DNA from: Nymphaea colorata
Lineage: Eukaryota; Streptophyta; Magnoliopsida; Nymphaeales; Nymphaeaceae
Assembly (NCBI RefSeq): GCF_008831285.2
Contig: NC_045141.1
Location: forward strand, 12,202,106-12,266,105
Length of the DNA stretch: 64,000 bases
Direction of reading: 5' to 3'
Shown: positions 1 to 64,000 of the stretch, piece by piece
Layout of the letters: every line of letters starts with the position of its first letter
Position numbering within the stretch: the stretch's first letter is position 1
The notes under the pieces: model-generated
What the model was told of the DNA's origin: nothing
The model's input: the letters and a program-made list of their open reading frames with translations, nothing else
Databases searched by the model: none
Made by a program: the position numbers and the translations under genes

Positions 1-243
1 CTGTTACCCACTTTGGGAAACCCTACATGAACTGTACAGACTGGACGATTTTTTTTTTTTCAGTTTACACTTACATGAAATTTCCTTTCTTACTTGGTTG
101 CATAAGATGCGTTTCTTAGAGCCATTTGTCTTGTTTTTTTCATCACATGGTTGACTGATAACATTTACCTGTTTATCTCAGTATAAGCATGGGGTACTTA
201 CTTGTTGAGGTTTTTATGTTCCTCCAGTTTATCCACTACGAAT
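1..243 (+). other. Upstream of FAAH start: 5' UTR/promoter or earlier intron
   Basis: AT-rich, with a T run near 49-60. An in-frame TAA at 184-186 closes the frame that leads into exon 1. A possible acceptor (cctccag, ending 227) means a non-coding upstream exon cannot be excluded. No promoter motif is convincing. Confidence 0.4.
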
Positions 244-56768
<56,525 letters not shown>

Positions 56769-58057
56769 GTAAGCTCCTCGAGGCTCTTTATTTCCATTTA
56801 ACATCACAACGTAAATCTGAATCTATGACGTCTCTTGTATTTCATAATGTTCATTGTCCATTTACATTATCTTTGGAAGGATAAAACTCCACAGGTCACT
56901 ACATAAAAGTAGCTAAATAGAGTTTCCGTTACAAAGCTAAACAAATACTACTGCATTGAAGTAACCTATTTTCATAGTCAGAATGCGTCCACTATTATAT
57001 GGATCATAGCTTCATGTTCAGACTAAATGAAAGGAAAAAAAAAAAAAAACTAAGTCTTCAAGATATCAGTCATTCACCTAAAACACACAGAAATCAGTGG
57101 TGAACAGGTGAAGTGATGATTATGGGGCCACCCTCCCAATTGGACTCAATATACACAATTAAGCCTAAAGAAGATAAGGTGATAGTCCTTTTTGTATTGA
57201 TTCTTTCAGGTAATGGACTATTATGACGTATGTAACAGGGGCATTGTAAAGAAATGCAATGCACTCGTGTTGGCACACCCAGACACTGGGGTGTTCTGGA
57301 CTCAGCCCTGACATGGCATCAGACAACCTTGATTGGGTCTATTTTGGTCCACCCTTTTAAGATTAAGCTTAATTTTAGTTCTATAATTAAAATGAATCAC
57401 CCAACGAGTGAACTATTTTTTGCTGCTGAAACACCCTCTTCCTTAGACAGGATAAAGTTAGCCTTTGTCAGCTGGTCTCATGTAGGGCCTGAAATGAAGG
57501 AATCATGGGCTCTTAATCATTGCATACACGAAGGCAATGTCAATGAGGGAGAATCAAGGGTAAGTGGGAACAACAAAGTGTGGCGAAGATGGCTTAAGTG
57601 GTCCATCAGCAAAAGGCCTGTCAAACTGTTTTTAGCGTATTTTCAGGCACTTAGATGTTATTAAGTTCAGCAGTAGAGCTCCTTCTTAAGCAACCTGCGC
57701 CCTGTTTTTTGTAGGGTAAGAGAATGTGAGTACACTGAATGGTGATCCCTAGCTGTAGACTGGGATCCAGTTCTCTTGGCTAAAGTCTAAGTTCATTCAC
57801 CCTCTTTGGGTGGATATAAATTTTTGTTTGTAAATATCCTCATTTTTTATTAATAAAAGACGAGGGCCCAACCCTCAGCAGGTTTCTTGCTGGAAACACC
57901 CTCTTCCTTGGATTGTCATCCAGTGACATCACTGATGATTTGGCGACCCCGAGGTATCCTTCCCGACTTCACCGCTTCTCATCTCTCTTTCTAGCCTGCT
58001 TTTCTCACCAACATCACTGAATACTCCTCTCCTTTTTCCACATACCAACAACTCATG

Positions 58058-58059
<2 letters not shown>

Positions 58060-58103
<44 letters not shown>
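58060..58103. repeat. (CT)n microsatellite
   Basis: About 22 CT units. Confidence 0.95.
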
Positions 58104-58106
<3 letters not shown>

Positions 58107-59099
58107 TGCTCATGCACAGTCACACACCATTTTCTCATGCTCCAACTAATATTGCCGTTTTTTTTTTCTCTGTCTCTCCCACTGGTGATGATAGAGCTGC
58201 AGCTGGAGACTCCTCTCTCGACGTTACTCTTTCTGTCTGTCATTGCCATTTTTTTTATTAAACAATGAAATCAATTTGTCTCATATAAGGTTGTAAATTT
58301 TCATTTTTCTTTGTAATCAACCTGTCCTTGAAATTAATTCTCTTTTTTGTTTGGCAAAGACAGACAAACACATGCATATATGCCCAGTTAAGCAACTTAA
58401 TTGGTGTTACCAGTAACAATCAGACCCAAGGGTCTACAGCTCCATTTCATTTTTGTAAAAAGAGAGAAAATAAGGTGGGTGGTTACAATTTTTGGTAAGT
58501 ATCTACTTTTCGAGGTGGATATCTGAACACCTGAATGAAGTCATTCAAGGGTCTATAGTGTCACCAATAGGACTAAATCTAATTACCCTTCCCAGCGTGT
58601 CCAGGGGCAATATATAAAAGAATAACTATTAAAGATTATTTTTCCCTAATGTTTATATTTTTATCAAAATATGATGATAAAACTTGAATTAGGTATTCAG
58701 TTTTTTTAATTGAGTCACCTATGTAGCTTATTATATTATTCTCATTACTTATTTAAGTCTTCAATCATTCTTTAGTTAAGGTGTACTGTCTTCTTATGCA
58801 GTTGGAGGGTTCGACTTGTCATTCTATTTGAAGGTCCTCGCCTTGAAAATCTGGATTTGTACAAAGTTGTTAACCATAAAACCTATAAATTCTCTTATTT
58901 CCAATTGAGCAACCAGCAGGTTCCAACATTAAATGTTTTGCCTTTTTTTTTTTTTGGTTTTCAAGCATTAAATGCTGGTTTTTTTAAATAATTCTTGAAC
59001 TACCTTTTTTTTTTGTAAACCAAGGACTTTTCTTGGTGTGCAGTGTCCTGTACTGCACGAGAAACTGTAAAGTGTAAACTTTACCATTAATCACAAAAA

Positions 59100-61388
59100 T
59101 AATTTTCTCCCACTCAAGTATATTGAGGGCAACTAATTTAAATGAAAAATGAATATTCATACAAAACAGTCATTCAAAACTGACTTCAAAAGCCATAGCA
59201 CTATCTTAAAATGATACAATATTTATAGGGAGAAAGAGACAATAGAGGGAGAAGCTGGCTGTTGTGCTGAGTTCCTACAGCTAGCCATTGGAACTCCAAC
59301 AGCTAGAAAACTAGCTGTTGGAACTCCCAACAGTTAGAAACACATAAAAAATGATAACAAACAGAAAAACAGAAATATTACAAAAAACATTACAACAACA
59401 AAACATATTACGGTCCTATGTACACTAATATATGCATACGTATGTATGTGTCATACAACCACTTAAATATAGTGATGTATGTAGAAGCATATATACATGT
59501 GAATATATGTTTAGTTACATACAAACTAACACCTGCTCTCAAACTTACTGTGATATAACCAAAATTTTGTCAAGAAGAGTGAAATCTATTTGATGTCAAT
59601 GCTTTGGTGAAAAAGTCTGCAATTTGATATTCTGATTACACGAAGGACAACTTTGTATTCTTTCGCAGATATTCTTCTCGAACAAAGTGACAATCCATCT
59701 CAATGTGTTTTGTCCTTTCATGAAATGTATGATTACTAGCAATGTACTTGCGTTCTTTTTGTCACAGCATAATCTAGTGGCTTCTTCAATGTTAATCTCC
59801 TTTGAAACTGATAAAGCAAGAATCGCTCGAACAGTCTTCATCTTTGCAACTAGGGCAAACATCTCCAAGTAGTCTATGTCATACTTCTGAATGAAAACTT
59901 TTGCGACCAGCCGAACCTTGTACCTTTCCACGGATCCATCAAGTTTATACTTGATTGTATAAACCCACTTTGATCCCACAAGATGAGCATCCTCAAGAAT
60001 GTCCACAACTTCTCATATTCTATTCTTGTCAAGGGCTTTCATTTCCTCTTGCATGGCAAAAACCCATTTTGGATTTACCTAAGCCTTAGCAACAGTCTAA
60101 GGAATAATAGAAGTAGAAAGACAAAATATGAAGCATTAATAATCTCTACTAAGCTTTGAATAAGATTCAAAGTTATCAATAGGATGCATAGTACATGATT
60201 TGATCCCTTTTCTCAGGGCAATAAAAAGTTCTTCAGCATTCCTGTCATTTTTGACATCTTCATCATGTTCCTCACACGTTGGACTTGGCTCATCCGGGGA
60301 TTTCTCAGGATTGGGATTGGCGTCTTCATTCTTTTCATCTTCAACAAGGTGCCTTTTGGAGTAAACCTGTCCAAATAAATGACCATGTTGCCCTTCACAC
60401 TGCCTGGTAGTATTCTATAGTCCAATTTCACTCGCATATTGCTCGGTCACATTAGCTTCTCTATATTGTTCACTCTTATAGTCCAAAAAGTCAACAAACT
60501 GAATTTCTTGTAACTGATAATACTCTTCCTCCTTTTTTCTTGAAATCTCACCCTAAAGAGGATTTTGTTGGAAGCAAGAAATATGCTCGAAAAATGTCAC
60601 ATCCTTGGTCACATAACAACACCCTGTGGAGCGTTCCAAGCACTTGTACCCTTTTTGTATAGGATAGTAACCCAAGAATATACCTCATGGCTCGAGGATC
60701 TAATTTCTTGACATGTGAATTGTGATTATGAATGAAGTAGACACAACCAAACACATGAGGGGGGAGATCAATGGATCCTAGTCAGTCCTTAACATAGAGT
60801 AAGGAGTCCTCCCATTGAACACACAACTAGGCATACGGCTGATAATATAAGCATTGGTGAGTACAACATCACTTCAATACTTCTCAGGTGCATGTTGTTG
60901 AAATAACAGGGCTCGAGTGACATTAAGCAACTGACGGTTCCTTTGCTCAGCAACCCTATTTTGGGGTGGGGTGTAATTACAAGATGTCTCATGGACAATT
61001 CCCTTTTTTCGAAAGAATGTTTCAACAGAATGAGAGACACACTCACGAGCATTATCAGATCAAAAAATCTGAATAGAAGCATTATACTGCGTTTCTACAA
61101 GAGTAATAAAGGTTTCAATGACATGAGCCACTTCATTATGATCTTTCAATAGATAGACAAAAGTATTGCAAGAGTAATCATCAATAAACGTAATGAAGTA
61201 TGAAAGTCATGACCAAAGGAAATGTCCGAGGGGCCCCACACATCAAAATGAATCAAGCTAAAAGCTTTATTAGATCGACTTTCAAAAATAGGGTACAAAG
61301 CCAGAACATGTTTAGCCAATTGGCTGACTTCACATGATACTAAGTCCATGCTAATGTTGAAAAACAAATAAGGAAGTTTCTCCATGTT
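59100..61388 (-). pseudogene. E8: rearranged copia remnant of the E1/E6 lineage
   Basis: Minus strand. 61146-61385 and 60789-61082 hold integrase (DVWGPSDIS; Asn-Ala-Arg-Glu core), and 60548-60754 the integrase tail (MFGCVYFIHNHNSHVKKLDP). 59596-60006 begins as RT (HLVGSKWVYTIKYKLDGSV) and jumps after about 80 codons to the RNase H end (CCDKKNASTLLVI), so the catalytic RT core is deleted. An LTR end (ACAAACTAACA) next to a degraded polypurine tract is at 59531; its outer edge near 59100 is uncertain. Confidence 0.8.
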
Positions 61389-61648
61389 ACTGTGACCAGA
61401 CCAGGCAATAGTTTTGCAGTGGGAAAGCTAAGTCGATTCATAGAAAGACCCAGGAAAGTTCATTAAGATGCAACATTAATGGTGGTCAAATATTTGAAAT
61501 CGTCTCCAAGTGCAGGACTTTTGTTCACAAAAGACAAGACCTTGGAAGTGGAAGCCTATAGTGATGCTGAATACGATGGCTCAGTCGAAGACAGAAAGCG
61601 TACCACTGGACTCTGTGTAATTGTCAGAGGCAGCCTTATATCCTGGTT
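61389..61648 (+). pseudogene. E9a: copia RNase H fragment
   Basis: The + strand encodes VTRPGNSFAVGKLSRFIERP then YSDAEYDGSVEDRKRTTG and LISW, closely parallel to E3 RNase H (FAVGKLSQFMEKP, YSDADYAGSVDDRKSTTG). It ends abruptly at about 61648, where E9b begins. Confidence 0.8.
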
Positions 61649-63144
61649 TATGTTACTAGAAATGTTATATTTTTGGAAAACGAAGATGGTTTTAACTTTT
61701 AAGAATGAGCCCAAGAAACTAGAAGATTATGCTTTCCTTTGGACGGACTATGATGATGATTCTGATAATGAGGAGCAAATGGAAGAAGTTATAGAAGATA
61801 GTCCTACTAATCCTCCAAGAGACATTATAGTTTATAGGAGAAGAGATCATGCAACACAAGAAAATGATCAAGCCAATCCTAGGAGGTCTCAAAGACACAT
61901 AAGGCCCCCTCAAAGATTCATTTCATATGAGTCTTTTTCTCCTAAACATGGAGCTTGTCTTATGGCACATCATTCCTTTTATGAGCTATCGTCTTATCTT
62001 GAAGGTAAGGATGACCCAAATTGGATTGATGCCATGAATCAAGAACTTAAAGCCCTTGAAAGTAATGAGACTTGGGATATTGTTTCTCCACCTATAGGGA
62101 AAAAGACAATAGGATGTAGATGGATTTATAAAGTCAAAACTAAGAGTGATGGGACCTTGGAAATGTATAAGGCTAGACTTGTTGCTAAGGGTTATGCCCA
62201 AGAATATGAGATTGACTATGAAGAAATCTTTGCTGCTGTTGCTCGTATGACCTTTGTTAGAACCCTAATTGTTATTGCTTCTATCAAACAGTGACCCATT
62301 CTTCAAATGGATGTTAAAAATGCTTTCCTAAATGGCCATTTAAATGAAGAAGTTTTCCTGAGTGCTCCTCCTGGACTGGAACTACCTCAAAACAAGGTTT
62401 TACGACTTAAGAAAGCTCTGTATGGTTTGAAACAAGCTCCCAAGACCTGGTTTGATAAATTTAGTAGTGTCATAATTAATCAAGGTTTTAAATCTTGTTA
62501 CTCTGATACAGCCATGTTTGTGAAAAATAATTAGATAGACATAATTATTTTATTATTGTATGTTGATGATATGGTAATTACTGAGAGTGATGAAAAAGGA
62601 ATCATAGAAATTAAACAATTTCTTAAGAAATGTTTTCAAATGACTGATTTGGCAAGGCTAACGTATTTTCTTGGTATTGAAGTTGCTTATAGCAAACAAG
62701 GGTATCTGCTTTCTCAGATGAAGTTTGCTAGTGAATTAATTGACAGAACAGGTATTTCAAACAACAAAACTGCAGATACTTCAGAAGCTCTAGGAGTAAA
62801 AATGAAAGTTGATGATGGAGAGATTTTAGAGAACCCCACTCCTTTTCGACAAATTGTTGGTGCTCTCTCTTATGTCTCTATCACCAGATCGGATATTGCT
62901 CATGTTGTTCATGTTATAAGTCAATTTCAACAAACACCCACTTCTATGCACATGGGAGCGGCCATGCGAATCGTGCGTTATGTGAAGAACCCTATCAACA
63001 AAGGACTTTTCTTGTCTTCCTCTTCTATGTTAGAACTAGTTGCTTATACAGATGTTGATTGGGGTGGAGATCCCAATAATAGGCACTCCACCGCTGGTTT
63101 GTGTGTGATTTTAGGTAATTCTTTAATTTCCTGGCGATGCAAGA
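61649..63144 (+). pseudogene. E9b: copia integrase tail, RT and RNase H, interrupted by E10
   Basis: Starts in the TRNVIFLE motif that normally ends the integrase region. Then a linker (RRSQRHIRPPQRFISYESFS), RT ([40 protein letters not shown]) and RNase H (YTDVDWGGDPNNRHSTAG). In-frame stops at 62292-62294 and 62532-62534. RNase H stops at LISWRCK, where E10 is inserted. A different lineage from the others. Confidence 0.85.
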
Positions 63145-63395
63145 TGTAGAAACAGTAAAAGTGAGGGAACAAGGAATGAACACGGATGTAACGTGGAAAA
63201 CCCCTCAACAAGAGGGAAAAAACCACGGGTGAGGAGGACTGGTGCCTACTAGCAACCAGACACTCTTTCTCTTAGAATATTATTCACACACTAACAATTA
63301 GGGTTTACATGGGCTAAATAGGGCCATAACAATAACACTGGATCGGGTCCAGATCCAGATCCGGATAGGTGACCCGAATACACCATAAATCAACA
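63145..63395 (-). repeat. E10 3' LTR
   Basis: 251 bp, diverged from the E1 and E7 LTRs but sharing GATGTAACGTGGAAAA, CACGGGTGAGGAGGA and the GATCGGGTCC block. Confidence 0.9.
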
Positions 63396-64000
63396 CTTTT
63401 CCTCAAGTTGGGCATACATATCAAACATGCCCAACTTGGATACATTCCTCTCAAACTAAGTCAAAGGTAAGACTTTAGTGAGAGCATCAGCAGTTTGGCC
63501 TTCAGACTTAATATATGGTAGAATCAACTCTCTGGCATCAATCATCTCCCGAATGAAGTGGTGGTCAATCTCGACATGTTTTGTTTGGTCATGTAACACA
63601 GGGTTGTTGGCCAGATTGATTGCGAACTTGTTATCATAGTACATCCTCATAGTCTTTCAGTCGTCATACCAATATCAGTCAACAATACTTTCAGCCACAG
63701 TAGCTCTGAGTTCTGACACTCTCATTACAACAGCTCTATATTCAACCTTTGCACTTGAGTGGAAACAAACATCTTGTCTCTTGCTTCTCCAAAGAACTAG
63801 ATTTCCCTCCAAGTAAACCCAGGTGCCTGAGGTGGATCTTCTAGTATCAACACAGCCTGCCCAGTCTGCATCAGAATACCCTTCAATAGGCCCTTGTTTC
63901 ACATATAGAAGCCCTTTGGCAGGATTCCTCTTCAAGTAGCACAAGATTCTGTCGACAACCTTCAAGTGAGCATCTGTAGGTCATGCATGAATTGACTCAT
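63145..64000 (-). mobile_element. E10: copia element, 3' part only (runs off window)
   Basis: 3' LTR at 63145-63395 (251 bp, TGTAGAAACAG to AATCAACA), polypurine complement at 63396-63404, then minus-strand RNase H with breaks: 63675-63965 (YSDADWAGCVDTRRSTSG) and 63456-63650 (NLANNPVLHDQTKHVEIDHH). E1/E6/E7 lineage. The left flank CAAGA is the expected target-site copy; its partner would lie beyond 64000. Confidence 0.88.

Larger units (their letters stand above)
56769..64000 (+). other. FAAH: FAAH intron 18 (partial)
   Basis: Continues past the window. 56769-59100 is A/T-rich with no recognisable gene. A 136-codon + strand frame at 57254-57664 and a CT microsatellite at 58060-58103 are present. 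59100-64000 is copia debris (E8-E10). Confidence 0.75.

Noticed and set aside
57254-57664. 136-codon + strand open frame in intron 18
   Set aside because: No recognisable domain, no splice or start context, and it lies in a FAAH intron. Likely chance or decayed repeat.
58801-58860. GCAGTTGGAGGGTTCGAC as the missing FAAH exon 19 (VGYD-type start)
   Set aside because: After a first Val-Gly-like match the translation leaves the family sequence at once, with no GLPIGLQ block.

Overview
This is plant nuclear DNA. The evidence is a spliced gene with GT-AG introns whose product matches plant fatty acid amide hydrolase (FAAH), plus many plant-type Ty1/copia LTR retrotransposons with tRNA-iMet primer-binding sites (TGGTATCAGAGC). 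The very long, TE-filled introns suggest a TE-rich land plant, probably an angiosperm. The species cannot be told from the window. No prokaryotic genes, CRISPR arrays, tRNAs or rRNAs were seen.

One host gene runs along the whole + strand. Eighteen FAAH exons, with matching splice phases and canonical splice sites, lie between 244 and 56768 and encode 553 residues. The last ~50 residues should lie beyond 64000. The Lys-Ser-Ser catalytic triad of the amidase-signature family is intact (about K204, S280, S304). Intron 9 (6360-43613) is about 37.25 kb, and three others exceed 2.5 kb.

Intron 9 is a stack of copia elements whose boundaries are fixed by 5-bp target-site duplications (TSDs). Near its left end an old broken copia (E2) is interrupted by E1 (7406-12580, minus strand, TSD GTTGA). 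Then comes E3 (15606-41583, minus, TSD GTGAC), which was itself hit three times: by E7 (17862-22757, minus, ATTGC), by E4 (23983-34725, minus, CCTCT) and by E5 (36261-41335, plus, GTTAC, six bases into E3's right LTR). E4 was hit by E6 (26567-31832, plus, CAACC). E6 has two LTRs that read as identical and one uninterrupted gag-pol frame, so it is the youngest element and possibly mobile. A solo LTR of the E6 family lies at 42437-42721 (TSD TATAT). Intron 7 holds another solo LTR (3675-3954, TSD CCCAT).

Introns 10-17 (43686-56706) carry mostly AT-rich, decayed sequence, microsatellites, a three-copy ~0.5 kb repeat array (53.1-54.6 kb) and an orphan LTR-PBS junction. The part of intron 18 seen here (56769-64000) ends in a second pile-up: a rearranged minus-strand copia (E8), a chimera of two plus-strand copia fragments (E9), and E10 (minus) inserted into E9 and running off the window.

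Comparing the elements shows shared structures that simple protein annotation does not explain. There is a 33-nt stem-loop directly before the polypurine tract in seven elements, a GC-rich palindrome near the start of several LTRs, short-unit repeat arrays in the untranslated leaders, and polyproteins whose last Cys and stop codon are supplied by the first six bases of the 3' LTR.
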